A DNA stretch of 64,000 nucleotides from Clostridium mobile (GCF_018918285.1 NZ_JAHLQF010000005.1:1-64000); one strand, 5' to 3'; counted from the stretch's first letter, positions 9,207 through 18,956 are shown. The notes: generated by a model from the letters alone, not told the origin. Translations and numbers: made by a program.

Positions 9207-10220
9207 TTATTCTTTTAAATTAATTTCTGCCACTTTAGTTTTATACCCATCCTTTTTATTATATTCTATACTTATTTTTTCTGGTATCTCTTCAACGTAG
9301 TCAAGTTTAAATATAGCCTCATATTTATGACCTAATCTTAATTCCTTACGACTTAAAGAACTTCCCCTGTGGTTTATTTTTTCTTCACCAATAAAGTCTA
9401 TATAATAGTATTCAAACTCCTTATCAGTTTTAAAAGTTATAACCGTAGATATGGACGAAAAGGTTATTTTATCTACTATAAGTTCTATTTCTTCACCAGT
9501 GTCATCTTCAAATGTATATTTTTCATTTATGTCGTATGTTTTTATAGTGTCTTCTATTTTATTTTTTGATGCATTAAACTTGAATCTCCAATCTCCACTT
9601 ATGTTATTTATTTTATTAAAACTTATATCCATAGAAAAGTTATTTGGTATATCATTCTTCTCTACATCATAATCCATCATAACTTGCACTGTATTATCGT
9701 TAATTATTCTATAATTTCCTCCAGCTGCTCCCCTAATTTCTTTGTTGTTTATTTTAATGCTTTTATCTGGAGCATATATAGATACAGCTCCCTCCTCATT
9801 TATCAATTCTTCTACTTTTTCTTCAGCTTTTATAGTATAAATTATCATTAGACTATAATCATCCATAACAATTTCATCTAAGGTTACTTCATAACCTTTA
9901 TCACTTTTAGTTTCTCCTATAACTTCTGCATAATCCTGAAATTTTCCATTGTAATTAAAGTTAGAGAAAAAAGTACCTATATTAATATTAGGCAGTTTAT
10001 CAGCAAGAACACTATTATTTAATGTTACAGCGCAAATGCCCATGGTTAAAGCTAATGAAGCTACTAAAACTTTTATTTTTCTATTATTTTTTTTATTTAT
10101 TGAATTCTTAAATTTATTTTTAATTCTACCGATTGTTATATCGTCAACATTTATATCTTCTTTTTCTATTAAGTCTAAATCTAAACTAATTTCATTAAAA
10201 TGCTCGTATATATCCTTCAT
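9207..10220 (-). CDS. DUF4179-domain membrane protein, probable anti-sigma partner
   Basis: The 337-residue protein has a cytoplasmic N-terminus of about 48 residues, one membrane segment (VLVASLALTMGICAVTL, about 51-67) and a large extracellular beta-rich domain, the DUF4179 arrangement. Genes of this kind usually follow an ECF sigma gene, and here the reading frame overlaps the end of the sigma gene by 26 bp, so translation is coupled. The likely role is a membrane-anchored sensor or anti-sigma factor that holds the sigma factor until an envelope signal arrives. That role is inferred from topology and position; I see no zinc-binding HxxxCxxC motif in the N-terminus. Confidence 0.78.
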   Translation of the reverse strand: MKDIYEHFNEISLDLDLIEKEDINVDDITIGRIKNKFKNSINKKNNRKIKVLVASLALTMGICAVTLNNSVLADKLPNINIGTFFSNFNYNGKFQDYAEVIGETKSDKGYEVTLDEIVMDDYSLMIIYTIKAEEKVEELINEEGAVSIYAPDKSIKINNKEIRGAAGGNYRIINDNTVQVMMDYDVEKNDIPNNFSMDISFNKINNISGDWRFKFNASKNKIEDTIKTYDINEKYTFEDDTGEEIELIVDKITFSSISTVITFKTDKEFEYYYIDFIGEEKINHRGSSLSRKELRLGHKYEAIFKLDYVEEIPEKISIEYNKKDGYKTKVAEINLKE

Positions 10221-10806
10221 CCATATATACCTCCTTTGAGTTCTTATATCTATCTCTTAAATGATTTCTGCCCCTTGATAATCTCGTATATACTGAACTT
10301 ATTGAGAGATTCAAATCTTTAGCTATATCTTCTACGGATTGTTCTAAATAATATCTCATTATGAATATCTTTTTATCTATATCATTCATATTATTTATAT
10401 AGTCATATAACTCCTCTTTTTCTTCTTTTAATATTATATCTTCTTCTATTGAAAAATCAGAAATTATACTGCATTGCTCAATGTGTACCTTTTCCTTTTC
10501 ATTAATCAGCTTTCTATAATAATCTATGGATTTGTATCTAGCTATAACACAAATCCAATTTTTAAACCTTACCTCTTCTCCTTCTAATTCAATATTGTCT
10601 TCCCCAGAGTATTTATCAATATTTGCCCATATATTTAGCAATACATCATTCATACATTCATCAATAATTCCTTCATCATTAAATACAGATAATACTTTAT
10701 ATATAACTTTATAAAGGAGTCTTCCATATTTATCTACTAAAAAATCCATGGCCTGTGGATTTTTTCTTTTAATTTTTTTTATAAGGTTTTGCTTTGTTGT
10801 CTTCAA
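10195..10806 (-). CDS. ECF-type RNA polymerase sigma factor
   Basis: A 203-residue sigma-70 family protein reduced to regions 2 and 4. Region 2 (about 15-100) includes ECMNDVLLNIWANIDKY and the promoter-melting segment FKNWICVIARYKSIDYYRK. Region 4 (about 130-190) has the helix-turn-helix QSVEDIAKDLNLSISSVYTRL. The start is TTG, with GGAGG 9 bp upstream. It is translationally coupled to the DUF4179 gene. The regulon is unknown; its own promoter may be recognised by the factor itself (see the entry at 10856). Confidence 0.9.
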   Translation of the reverse strand: MKTTKQNLIKKIKRKNPQAMDFLVDKYGRLLYKVIYKVLSVFNDEGIIDECMNDVLLNIWANIDKYSGEDNIELEGEEVRFKNWICVIARYKSIDYYRKLINEKEKVHIEQCSIISDFSIEEDIILKEEKEELYDYINNMNDIDKKIFIMRYYLEQSVEDIAKDLNLSISSVYTRLSRGRNHLRDRYKNSKEVYMDEGYIRAF

Positions 10807-10855
10807 TATAATTTGCCTCCTTTCATATGGCTTTAAGAGCTCTTCATATAATTAC

Positions 10856-10882
10856 TACGTTTTATTATAGGAATTTCTTACA
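10856..10882 (-). promoter_or_regulatory. Candidate ECF-type autoregulated promoter
   Basis: Minus-strand TGTAAG (10877-10882) and CGTA (10856-10859) separated by 17 bp resemble ECF promoters of the TGAAAC/CGTC kind. A sigma-A reading is also possible (TATAAT at 10864-10869 with a poor -35). Confidence 0.3.
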
Positions 10883-10889
10883 GAAATAA

Positions 10890-10920
10890 AAAAAGATATA
10901 GGAAAATCCTATATCTTTTT
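10890..10920 (-). terminator. Terminator of the ftsH/thioesterase group
   Basis: Perfect 14-bp AT-rich hairpin (AAAAAGATATAGGA with its complement) immediately after the thioesterase stop codon, followed by A/T runs in both directions. Confidence 0.75.
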
Positions 10921-10924
10921 TTAT

Positions 10925-11314
10925 TTATTTTAATCTATCCATAAAATCTTTTCTATTAACTATATATCTAATATGTGTACCCTCACCGATTTTACCTCTT
11001 TCATCCCAAGCATTTACTTTAAAAAAGAGTTTTTTTTCATCAACTTTTTCTAAAAGCGCTTCACACTTAACCTTCATATTAACCGGTGTAGCCTTTAAGT
11101 GTTTTACATTTATATCTATTCCTACAGTAGTAAATTCGTTACTTAAGTGAAGTCCTACACAATTTTTCGCTGCATTCTCCATAAGAGCAATCATTGCTGG
11201 AGTAGCAAGAACCTCTAAATCTCCAGAACCATGCTCTATAGCTGTATTCTTTTCTCCAACTGTAATTTCTATGATGGAGTTGATTCCCTCTTTTAAGTTA
11301 AATTCCACTTTCAT
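10925..11314 (-). CDS. Hotdog-fold thioesterase (FlK-like)
   Basis: A protein of about 129 residues resembling the fluoroacetyl-CoA thioesterase FlK family: a single hotdog fold with EHGSGDLEVLATPAMIALMENAA near residues 28-50, the position of the long central helix, followed by the HLSNEFTTVGIDINVKHL strands. It probably hydrolyses an acyl-CoA; the natural substrate is unknown and fluoroacetate is not implied. A GTG three bases upstream is an alternative start. It lies 20 bp after ftsH, in the same operon. Confidence 0.8.
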   Translation of the reverse strand: MKVEFNLKEGINSIIEITVGEKNTAIEHGSGDLEVLATPAMIALMENAAKNCVGLHLSNEFTTVGIDINVKHLKATPVNMKVKCEALLEKVDEKKLFFKVNAWDERGKIGEGTHIRYIVNRKDFMDRLK

Positions 11315-11336
11315 CACTCATTTCTACTTATTTATA

Positions 11337-13142
11337 TTAATTGTTATTAAATATTTCCTCGAATTCGTCTGCTTCTAACTTTTCTTTTTCAAGCAAAGCT
11401 TGAGCAACTGCATGAAGTTTACTCATATTTTTATCAAGTAGATTTTCAGCTTTTTTGTATGCTGTATCAATCAACTTTCTAATTTCTTTGTCTATTTTAG
11501 AGGCAATTTCTTCACTATAGTTTTTGCTTTTGCTAAAATCTCTTCCTAGAAATACTTCCTCATGACCACTTCCAAAAGCTATTGGACCTAATTCTTCACT
11601 CATTCCATAGTCCATAATCATTTTTCTAGCTATAGTAGTAGCTCTATCAATGTCATTTTTAGCACCTGTGCTTATATCTCCAATTACTAGTTTTTCTGCT
11701 ACTCTTCCTCCTAGTAATCCTACTATCTGGTCTTCTAGTTTTAATTTTGACATATATGAACTATCTTTTTCAGGTAAATGCATAGTATATCCTCCAGCCA
11801 TACCTCTAGGAACTATACTTATCTGATGAACAGGGTCAGCATTTGGCAATAACTTCATAACAACTGCGTGGCCCGCTTCATGGTAAGCTGTAAGTTTTCT
11901 GTCATCTTCATCTATTACTCTGCTCTTCTTTTCTGGTCCAGCAATTACCCTTGTTACAGCTTCTTCTAATTCTTCCATTTCAATTTCTTTTTTGTTTTTT
12001 CTTACTGTTAAAAGAGCTGCTTCATTCATTAAATTTTCTAAATCTGCACCAGTAAAACCTGGAGTTCTTTTAGCTAATACATCTAATTTAATATTTTCTG
12101 ATAAAGGTTTATTTTTAGAATGTACTTTTAAAATTTCCTCTCTACCCTTAACATCTGGTGCCCCTACTATAATCTGTCTATCAAATCTTCCTGGTCTTAA
12201 TAATGCAGGGTCTAATATATCTGGCCTATTGGTAGCTGCAATCATTATTATTCCTTCATTTGCAGCAAAACCATCCATTTCAACAAGTAGTTGGTTTAAT
12301 GTCTGTTCTCTTTCGTCATGTCCTCCACCAAATCCTGCTCCTCTTTGTCTACCTACTGCATCTATCTCATCTATAAAAATTATACAAGATGAATTCTTTT
12401 TAGCTTGCTCGAATAAGTCTCTAACTCTAGATGCTCCAACACCTACAAACATTTCCACAAAATCTGAACCAGATATACTAAAGAATGGCACACCTGCTTC
12501 TCCTGCTATAGCCTTAGCAAGCAATGTTTTACCTGTTCCAGGAGGCCCTACTAACAATACGCCCTTTGGTATTCTTGCACCTACTTCTGCATATCTTTTA
12601 GGCTGCTTTAAAAAATCCACTATTTCAGCCAATTCTTCCTTTTCCTCATCTGCACCAGCGACATCAGCAAAGGTTACTTTCCGCTTATCTGGACTGGCCA
12701 TTTTGGCTCTACTTTTACCGAAGTTCATTACATTTCTATTACCCCCACTTTGGGATTGTTGCATAAACATAAACCAAAATATTACAAACATCAGTATTAA
12801 TATCGCACTAGGGAGATAATTTAGCCATATAGGCGCTCTTGTAGGTGGTAGATAGGATTCTCCCACATCACCATTTTTATCATTCTTACTTATAAAGCTA
12901 TTTAATCTTTCAAAAGGAACAAACATTTCAAATTGAGTTCCATCTTTAAGAGTACCAGATACTGTTACCCTGTCTTCCTTAACCTGAAACTCTTTAACTT
13001 CATTATTTATCCAATGTTTCTGAAATTGATTAAAGTGTATTGTTTTTGAAGGCTCATTAGTTCTTACTAAAAATAAAGCCGAAAATATAACCAACACAAA
13101 TATAACAACCCAGGCCGTTGCACTTGAAAATCTCTTATTCAT
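11337..13142 (-). CDS. ftsH: ATP-dependent zinc metalloprotease FtsH
   Basis: Membrane-bound AAA+ protease that degrades misfolded membrane proteins and regulatory proteins. Two membrane segments (about 10-27 and 109-127) flank an extracytoplasmic domain. The AAA domain has Walker A GPPGTGKT (199-206), Walker B IIFIDEID (about 254-261) and an arginine-finger region RPGRFDRQ. The protease zinc site HEAGH is at 421-425. The 601-residue length is standard. It follows hpt and tilS as in many Firmicutes, which supports the assignment. Confidence 0.98.
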   Translation of the reverse strand: MNKRFSSATAWVVIFVLVIFSALFLVRTNEPSKTIHFNQFQKHWINNEVKEFQVKEDRVTVSGTLKDGTQFEMFVPFERLNSFISKNDKNGDVGESYLPPTRAPIWLNYLPSAILILMFVIFWFMFMQQSQSGGNRNVMNFGKSRAKMASPDKRKVTFADVAGADEEKEELAEIVDFLKQPKRYAEVGARIPKGVLLVGPPGTGKTLLAKAIAGEAGVPFFSISGSDFVEMFVGVGASRVRDLFEQAKKNSSCIIFIDEIDAVGRQRGAGFGGGHDEREQTLNQLLVEMDGFAANEGIIMIAATNRPDILDPALLRPGRFDRQIIVGAPDVKGREEILKVHSKNKPLSENIKLDVLAKRTPGFTGADLENLMNEAALLTVRKNKKEIEMEELEEAVTRVIAGPEKKSRVIDEDDRKLTAYHEAGHAVVMKLLPNADPVHQISIVPRGMAGGYTMHLPEKDSSYMSKLKLEDQIVGLLGGRVAEKLVIGDISTGAKNDIDRATTIARKMIMDYGMSEELGPIAFGSGHEEVFLGRDFSKSKNYSEEIASKIDKEIRKLIDTAYKKAENLLDKNMSKLHAVAQALLEKEKLEADEFEEIFNNN

Positions 13143-13222
13143 TTTTGGCCCCCCTCTCTTTCTAATTTATAATGTAAAATTGTATCATATGCGAGAATTG
13201 TTTACAATATTGCTAATATTAA

Positions 13223-13768
13223 TTATTTATAGACTTCTTCTTTCAGAATACCAACATAAGGTAAGTTTCTATATTTTTCAGAATAGTCAAGCCCATATCC
13301 TACTAGAAAATAATCTGGAACTTCAAATCCCATATATTTTGCATTTATTTCCACCATTCTTCTTTCAGGCTTATTTAGTAGAGAAGCTATTTCTATTGAG
13401 GCTGGTTGCCTTCCTTTTAAATAGTCAACTAAATATCTTAATGTTGTTCCTGTATCTATTATGTCCTCTACTATTAATATATGTTTTCCTTCTATTTCAA
13501 AATCTAAATCCTTTAATATTCTTACTACACCTGATGTAGTTGAGGAATTTCCATAACTTGATACAGCCATAAAGTCAATGGAACAAGGAATATCTATTTC
13601 TTTTATTAAGTCTGCCATAAATGGAACAGAACCTTTTAATACTCCAATTAACAATAAATCTTTACCAATATAATCTTTACTTATTTGTTTACCTATTTCT
13701 CTAATTTTATTTCTTATTTGTTCTTCATCAAATAATACTTCTTTAATGTCGTCTTTCATTTGACTCAT
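13223..13768 (-). CDS. hpt: Hypoxanthine phosphoribosyltransferase
   Basis: Purine salvage enzyme that converts hypoxanthine (and guanine) plus PRPP to the nucleotide. The PRPP-binding loop is VEDIIDTGTTLRYL; IGVLKGSVPFMADLI and the C-terminal FLVGYGLDYSEKYRNLPYVG signature are typical of bacterial HPRT. 181 residues. The ATG overlaps the tilS stop codon (ATGA), so the two are translationally coupled, the conserved tilS-hpt-ftsH order. Confidence 0.96.
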   Translation of the reverse strand: MSQMKDDIKEVLFDEEQIRNKIREIGKQISKDYIGKDLLLIGVLKGSVPFMADLIKEIDIPCSIDFMAVSSYGNSSTTSGVVRILKDLDFEIEGKHILIVEDIIDTGTTLRYLVDYLKGRQPASIEIASLLNKPERRMVEINAKYMGFEVPDYFLVGYGLDYSEKYRNLPYVGILKEEVYK

Positions 13769-15153
13769 TCTTCAGCCTCTCTTTCAATAAAAATTTTTAA
13801 TATATTTTTTGTAGATTTTTCAATCTTAAATTTTTCACTAGTTCTATAGCCTACTATCCATGCAATCTCTTCACCAAAACATATCAATGGTATATTTCCT
13901 CTATCTTCTTTGGGAATTTTTAAATCTATAAATAAATCTTTTAGTTTTTTACTCCCTTTCATTCCTAGAGGAACAATACGATCTCCATCTTTTCTATATC
14001 TTAGTATAGCATCATCATTTATTTTATCATAATCAAAATATTTTACATCATCATTTTTAAATTTTTCATTCATTTCTTCAATATTTATTTTCTCTAAATT
14101 TATACATATACCTTTAGTAATTTGATTTTTTCCTAATTGTAATTTATATTCCCTTTTATTATTTTCTAGACATAAGTCTAGTCTACTTAAAATGTGTATG
14201 TCTCCATAATTATTAATAGCTACAAAATTACCAGGTAACATTATAGTTTTACCTGTGTTAGAACCTTGTAACTTTATAATATCATCAATATGTACCTTTT
14301 CATAATTAAATAGATTTCCTTTTAAAGAATCTATAGAGCTTCTAATAACTCTAGATACTATAGCCTTATGTTCAAAAAACAATTTTTTTGATAAGATAAC
14401 TCTATCTTTCTCTACACTAGCATATTTATTATAAAATTCCTTACTTAAAAAATCCATAAAGTCCATGTCTACTGTAATATTTTCTACTAATCTATTAACT
14501 GAGTCAATAATATTACTATTAAAATTTTTTTCTATGTAAGGTATTAATTCTAGTCTTATTTTATTTCTAGTATATACAGTTTCTAAGTTAGTCTTATCCA
14601 ATCTAGGTTTTAAATCATTTGTAGAACAGTATTCCTCAATTTCTTCTCTAGTTGTATTTAATAACGGTCTTATGTATATATTATCTCTTACTGGTCTTAT
14701 ACCTGCAAGACCTTGTATTCCTGTTCCTCTCATTATTCTCATAAGAACAGTTTCACATTGATCATTTGCGTTATGGGCTAAAGCAATTTTATTACCTTCG
14801 ACTTTTTCCATGACTTCATCAAAGAACATATATCTTGCTTCTCTTGCCGCTGTTTCAAAAGACATTTTTTTCTCTTTTGCTAAATTAGCAACGTCTATTT
14901 TTATACTATGAAAATCTATACCATACTGTTTGCAAAATTCTCTTACATATTCCTCATCTTCATCCGCTTCATCACCTCTTAAACAGTGATTAATATGAGC
15001 TGCATATAACTCTATTGAGTATTTTTCCTTTAAAGTGCTAAGAATATGTAATAAACATATGGAATCTGGTCCTCCAGATACTGCCACAATTATTTTATCG
15101 TCTTTTTTTATCATTTGATTATCTTCTATAGTCCTTATAACCTTTTGTAGCAA
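13765..15153 (-). CDS. tilS: tRNA(Ile)-lysidine synthetase TilS
   Basis: Modifies C34 of tRNA-Ile(CAU) to lysidine with ATP and lysine, which changes it to read AUA. The PP-loop SGGPDS is at residues 26-31 of the 462-residue product; LAHNANDQCETVLMRIMRGTGIQGLAGI and the C-terminal GDRIVPLGMKGSKKLKDLFID domain are characteristic. The frame stays open upstream to 15225, but that stretch contains the spoIIE terminator. I place the start at the TTG at 15153, with AGGGA about 10 bp upstream. It is coupled to hpt. Confidence 0.95.
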   Translation of the reverse strand: MLQKVIRTIEDNQMIKKDDKIIVAVSGGPDSICLLHILSTLKEKYSIELYAAHINHCLRGDEADEDEEYVREFCKQYGIDFHSIKIDVANLAKEKKMSFETAAREARYMFFDEVMEKVEGNKIALAHNANDQCETVLMRIMRGTGIQGLAGIRPVRDNIYIRPLLNTTREEIEEYCSTNDLKPRLDKTNLETVYTRNKIRLELIPYIEKNFNSNIIDSVNRLVENITVDMDFMDFLSKEFYNKYASVEKDRVILSKKLFFEHKAIVSRVIRSSIDSLKGNLFNYEKVHIDDIIKLQGSNTGKTIMLPGNFVAINNYGDIHILSRLDLCLENNKREYKLQLGKNQITKGICINLEKINIEEMNEKFKNDDVKYFDYDKINDDAILRYRKDGDRIVPLGMKGSKKLKDLFIDLKIPKEDRGNIPLICFGEEIAWIVGYRTSEKFKIEKSTKNILKIFIEREAEE

Positions 15154-15205
15154 GTCAATCACTTCCCTAGATTTTATAATTTTTATTATAACATAAATAA
15201 TCGTT

Positions 15206-15251
15206 AAAAAACCAGAAATCCTCAATAAGTACTGCTGATTTCTGGTTTTTT
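15206..15251 (-). terminator. Terminator downstream of spoIIE
   Basis: Perfect 15-bp hairpin (AAAAAACCAGAAATC with its complement) beginning right at the spoIIE stop codon, with T-rich sequence downstream. It separates spoIIE from tilS and argues against the longer tilS frame. Confidence 0.85.
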
Positions 15252-15252
15252 G

Positions 15253-17640
15253 TTAGTATAGAGAATAGACTTTTGATACAATCACTGTCATATCATCTTT
15301 TACCTTTCCATTACTTAATTCTTTTACTCTAGATATGATATCTTGACAAAGTTCCTCTGGATTATTATATTTACTTTCTTGTAAATATTTTAATAGCCAA
15401 TCTACTTTACCTGCTTCTTCATTATTGTAATCTAATACTCCATCACTTAACATTACTAATATGTCTCCGTTTTTAACTTGCTTTTTTATTATGTCCACAT
15501 CTACTTTATCTAAAACTCCAATAGGCAAAGTTCTAGATTTTATAACTTCTACCTTATCTTTAGACTTTACAAAGCTTGGCACGGCTCCAACCTTCATGAA
15601 ATTAGCTTGTCCTGTATAAAGATCAATACTATTTAAATCTACGGTTGAAAATTTTTCATTTTCTGAAAATTTTATAGTCATAAGAGAATTTACTGTGTTA
15701 ATAGCATTTATTTCAGTAAATCCAGCTTTTAAGAATTTTTGAATGAGCTCCACTGCTGCACCACTTTCTTGATGAGCTTCTGGTCCTGAACCCATTCCAT
15801 CGCTTATTAGTGTTAAGTATGTACCGTCCTTCATCTTATCATAAACATAGCTATCTCCATTTAGCTTTTCCCCATCTTTACACACTCTTCCTACATATGA
15901 AGATATATGATATTTAGGTGTCTCTTCCAATATCAAATTACAGCTCTTACTGCACATGTCAATATTACATCCTTCATTGCTTACACACATAACCTTACCC
16001 GTTACAGAATTTATAAGTGGTAGAACCTCCTTTATGCACCTATGTTTTCCACCGCAAACATCTAGGGACAATTTAATTACCAGCCTATCTTTTTTATTAT
16101 TATAGCAAAACACATTTTTGTATTTTATATTATTTTTATTTAGTACCCTCCTTAAATCTTTTTCTATGTATTTATCAAACTGTACATCAACATCAATGTT
16201 TTTTGCCATTTCATCTACAGAATAAGCTATATTACCAATTTGTGTAGCTAAATATTCCCTACATTCACTTAAGCTTTTTTTCCACATTTCATCTATAATA
16301 TGATTTTTCATAATGTCTTTTGTGTTTTCGATTAGATAAGATCTTTTTACACATTTTCTCGTTAACTCCTTAGGTATATATTCTTTGCAATCTTCATATC
16401 CTTCTATGAGCTCCGAAAAAGCTGAATATGTATAGTAACTTTCTCTTTTCCAGCATATGTTTCTCATATCACAGTTACTACAAACCCTATCTGCTAGATT
16501 TTGTATTAATACACTACTCTTAGTTTTCATTCTTAACTTATCATTATCAGCTAAGTTTTCTAAAGTCTTCCTCATATCCAATAACAGCTGCGAAAAATCC
16601 ATTAATCCATCGTTAAATAATTCCTTGACATTTTGTATATAATTCTCTTTTAAATTCTCCCCCTTTAATTGCCAATCTAATTCAACTTCCATCTTTTTAT
16701 ACCATTTCAAAGGCACCACATAGAATATTGTCAATGCCACTAATGCCTCCCCAATTTGAAACTGAACTCCTATATCTGAATATAACTTTAAAATTGAAAA
16801 CATTACAATGTATGCTATTCCACTAGCCCATTTTCCTGTTTCTTTAAATATACCTGCCATCAAACCGCAAATTCCATAAGTACCTATAAACGTTACCATA
16901 TTGTTAGTAGATATTCCGATTATTGCTCCCAATGCTACTCCACAAGCTCCTCCTGCCGAGCTATCTTTGATATATCCGATCATTACTACGAAGGTAAGGG
17001 CTATTATATTTCTAATAGAGAGTCCAAATAAGTTTATACCCCATGTCCCTGCGATAAATAAAGATAACGCAATAGCCATACTTATAGTTTCTTCACTACT
17101 GTATAAATGTTTGTTCTTATATTCTTCTATGCATATCGTAGAATAATTAATAATATAATATATTGGGAAGATACACGCTAATTCAAATAAAGCATTAAAA
17201 ATTGACAATCCCAGAGTAACATGAATGACAAATTTATTAAAAATAGCTAATTGGATAAATATAATTCCTAAACTTATAGTCAATTTCTTGTTTTTATCCA
17301 TTTCATTAAATACATATCCAAACAGGCTTAATGTTAATGCCTGTATAATATATATCCAGATATTTTTCACTGCATAAAAAACAGACAAATATCCTATGAT
17401 TGTTCCTACACCGGTAACTATGGAAACTCTCTTGTCCATTTTTAATATACTAGCTATAAGAAATGCTATACCAAAAGGAGCCATTAAATTAATCATAACA
17501 ACTCTACTTATAAGTATACTACCTATAAAATAAAGTATATATTTTATGGGTAACGCCATATTAAATATTTTTTTCTTTTGTATTTCGTTATGTAGATTTC
17601 TAATTCTTTGATATGGAAGTATATCCGCTCCATACTGCAT
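15253..17640 (-). CDS. spoIIE: Stage II sporulation protein E (serine phosphatase)
   Basis: Membrane-bound PP2C-type phosphatase that dephosphorylates SpoIIAA and so activates sigma-F in the forespore; it also takes part in asymmetric division. The N-terminal half (about 30-310) holds some ten hydrophobic membrane segments, followed by a cytoplasmic region with a Cys cluster (CSNCDMRNICW) and the C-terminal phosphatase domain with GDSYVYDKMKDG, SDGMGSG and VMLSDGVLDY metal-binding motifs. The 795-residue length is normal. It is monocistronic, with its own promoter and terminator. It sits between tilS and the tRNA cluster/yabR, as in B. subtilis. Confidence 0.97.
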   Translation of the reverse strand: MQYGADILPYQRIRNLHNEIQKKKIFNMALPIKYILYFIGSILISRVVMINLMAPFGIAFLIASILKMDKRVSIVTGVGTIIGYLSVFYAVKNIWIYIIQALTLSLFGYVFNEMDKNKKLTISLGIIFIQLAIFNKFVIHVTLGLSIFNALFELACIFPIYYIINYSTICIEEYKNKHLYSSEETISMAIALSLFIAGTWGINLFGLSIRNIIALTFVVMIGYIKDSSAGGACGVALGAIIGISTNNMVTFIGTYGICGLMAGIFKETGKWASGIAYIVMFSILKLYSDIGVQFQIGEALVALTIFYVVPLKWYKKMEVELDWQLKGENLKENYIQNVKELFNDGLMDFSQLLLDMRKTLENLADNDKLRMKTKSSVLIQNLADRVCSNCDMRNICWKRESYYTYSAFSELIEGYEDCKEYIPKELTRKCVKRSYLIENTKDIMKNHIIDEMWKKSLSECREYLATQIGNIAYSVDEMAKNIDVDVQFDKYIEKDLRRVLNKNNIKYKNVFCYNNKKDRLVIKLSLDVCGGKHRCIKEVLPLINSVTGKVMCVSNEGCNIDMCSKSCNLILEETPKYHISSYVGRVCKDGEKLNGDSYVYDKMKDGTYLTLISDGMGSGPEAHQESGAAVELIQKFLKAGFTEINAINTVNSLMTIKFSENEKFSTVDLNSIDLYTGQANFMKVGAVPSFVKSKDKVEVIKSRTLPIGVLDKVDVDIIKKQVKNGDILVMLSDGVLDYNNEEAGKVDWLLKYLQESKYNNPEELCQDIISRVKELSNGKVKDDMTVIVSKVYSLY

Positions 17641-17672
17641 AATTTACCCACCGCCTCTAGATTTTTTATTTA

Positions 17673-17705
17673 ATTATAACAGAGGCATATGGAAATAAAT
17701 GTCAT
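17673..17705 (-). promoter_or_regulatory. spoIIE promoter with 21-bp spacer (Spo0A-dependent type)
   Basis: Minus-strand -10 TATAAT (17673-17678) and -35 ATGACA (17700-17705) separated by 21 bp, about 33 bp upstream of the ATG. B. subtilis spoIIE and spoIIG promoters are sigma-A promoters with 21-22 bp spacers activated by Spo0A. Nearby Spo0A-box-like sequences are only weak matches. Confidence 0.5.
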
Positions 17706-17899
17706 TTGTTAGGAAAAGTTTATATTTTTTTTAGGACATATATTTATAGTATTTAACATAAAAATTATACTTTAGGGAAAATTTGAAGTTTTGATAAGAA
17801 TAAAGGCAGGTACTATTTATAACTTGTTATAACTTGCAAAATAATCAAATATTATTTAGTAAATAGCAAAAATGATTACCTTATTAGGTAATCATTACT

Positions 17900-17976
17900 T
17901 GGTAGCGGAAATAGGACTTGAACCTACGACACTCCGGGTATGAACCGAATGCTCTAGCCAGCTGAGCTATTCCGCC
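17900..17976 (-). tRNA. tRNA-Met (CAT), elongator, copy 1
   Basis: 77-nt cloverleaf with acceptor GGCGGAA, anticodon loop TTCATAC (CAT) and encoded CCA. The paired G1 acceptor end marks it as an elongator. First member of a tandemly duplicated three-gene unit. Confidence 0.93.
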
Positions 17977-17987
17977 ATATTTCATTA

Positions 17988-18063
<76 letters not shown>

Positions 18064-18075
18064 ATATTATAATTT

Positions 18076-18164
18076 TGGTGCCGAAGACCGGAATCGAACC
18101 GGTACGGTGTTTTAGCACCGCAGGATTTTAAGTCCTGTGCGTCTGCCAGTTCCGCCACTTCGGC
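18076..18164 (-). tRNA. tRNA-Leu (TAA), copy 1
   Basis: 89-nt class II tRNA with a long variable arm (CGGTGCTAAAACACCG), anticodon loop CTTAAAA (TAA) and encoded CCA. Confidence 0.95.
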
Positions 18165-18171
18165 AAATATA

Positions 18172-18248
18172 TGGTAGCGGAAATAGGACTTGAACCTACG
18201 ACACTCCGGGTATGAACCGAATGCTCTAGCCAGCTGAGCTATTCCGCC
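18172..18248 (-). tRNA. tRNA-Met (CAT), elongator, copy 2
   Basis: Same sequence as the copy at 17900-17976, 272 bp away. Complete 77-nt cloverleaf with CCA. Confidence 0.93.
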
Positions 18249-18259
18249 ATATTTTATTA

Positions 18260-18335
<76 letters not shown>

Positions 18336-18346
18336 ATATTATATTT

Positions 18347-18435
18347 TGGTGCCGAAGACCGGAATCGAACCGGTACGGTGTTTTAGCACCGCAGGATTTT
18401 AAGTCCTGTGCGTCTGCCAGTTCCGCCACTTCGGC
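18347..18435 (-). tRNA. tRNA-Leu (TAA), copy 2
   Basis: Same sequence as the copy at 18076-18164. This copy is promoter-proximal: the cluster is read from the right. Confidence 0.95.
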
Positions 18436-18518
18436 ATTGTTTTGTATATCACTTCTTGCGACATAGTCTATTATATATCAACTATTTATTTATGTCAACA
18501 TATATTTTTTTATTTATA

Positions 18519-18540
18519 AAAAGAGGCTATTAAGCCTCTT
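18519..18540 (-). terminator. Terminator downstream of the S1-domain gene
   Basis: Hairpin AAGAGGCT/AGCCTCTT with a 4-nt loop and T-rich flanks, a few bases after the stop codon. Confidence 0.7.
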
Positions 18541-18545
18541 ATTCT

Positions 18546-18956
18546 CTAATAGTTTGAGTTCTTTCTATAGCCACGATTCCTTGAATCTTGATTTTTCTTT
18601 ATGTCTTGAAGTCTTTCCTCACTTTCCTTCAAAAATTTAAGCATTCTATCCTCAAAATCTTTAGGTGACTGCTTTTCCTTTTCTTTATTCCAATCTATTT
18701 CGATTGGTCTTACAGATTTTTTCTGCGGTTCTGCCTGTTTTATTGACAGACTTATTTTACCATTGTCATCAACAGAAATTATCTTTACTTTTACTTTGTC
18801 TTTTTCCTTTAGAAAACTTCTTATGTCTTTAACGTAACTATCTGAAACCTCAGATATGTGGACCAAGCCTGTTTTGCCTTCGATTTCTACAAAAGCTCCA
18901 AAGCCTGTAATGTTTACCACTGTGCCTTCTAGTATGTTTCCAGCTTTTAAGGTCAT
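18546..18956 (-). CDS. S1 RNA-binding domain protein (YabR type)
   Basis: 136 residues: an N-terminal S1 domain (about 3-72; GTVVNITGFGAFVEIEGKTGLVHISEVS is the classic S1 core) and a charged, Lys/Glu-rich tail of about 60 residues with probable disorder. It probably binds RNA or ribosomes; the precise role is unknown. It lies directly downstream of divIC, the same neighbourhood as yabR in B. subtilis, and has its own terminator. Confidence 0.88.
   Translation of the reverse strand: MTLKAGNILEGTVVNITGFGAFVEIEGKTGLVHISEVSDSYVKDIRSFLKEKDKVKVKIISVDDNGKISLSIKQAEPQKKSVRPIEIDWNKEKEKQSPKDFEDRMLKFLKESEERLQDIKKNQDSRNRGYRKNSNY

Noticed and set aside
11992-12819. 275-codon open frame opposite ftsH
   Set aside because: It is the antisense shadow of the conserved ATPase domain and has no ribosome-binding site or family signature.
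17701-17760. Spo0A boxes near the spoIIE promoter
   Set aside because: Only TGTC-containing partial matches (TGTCCTA, TGTCATT) are present; too weak to list as sites.
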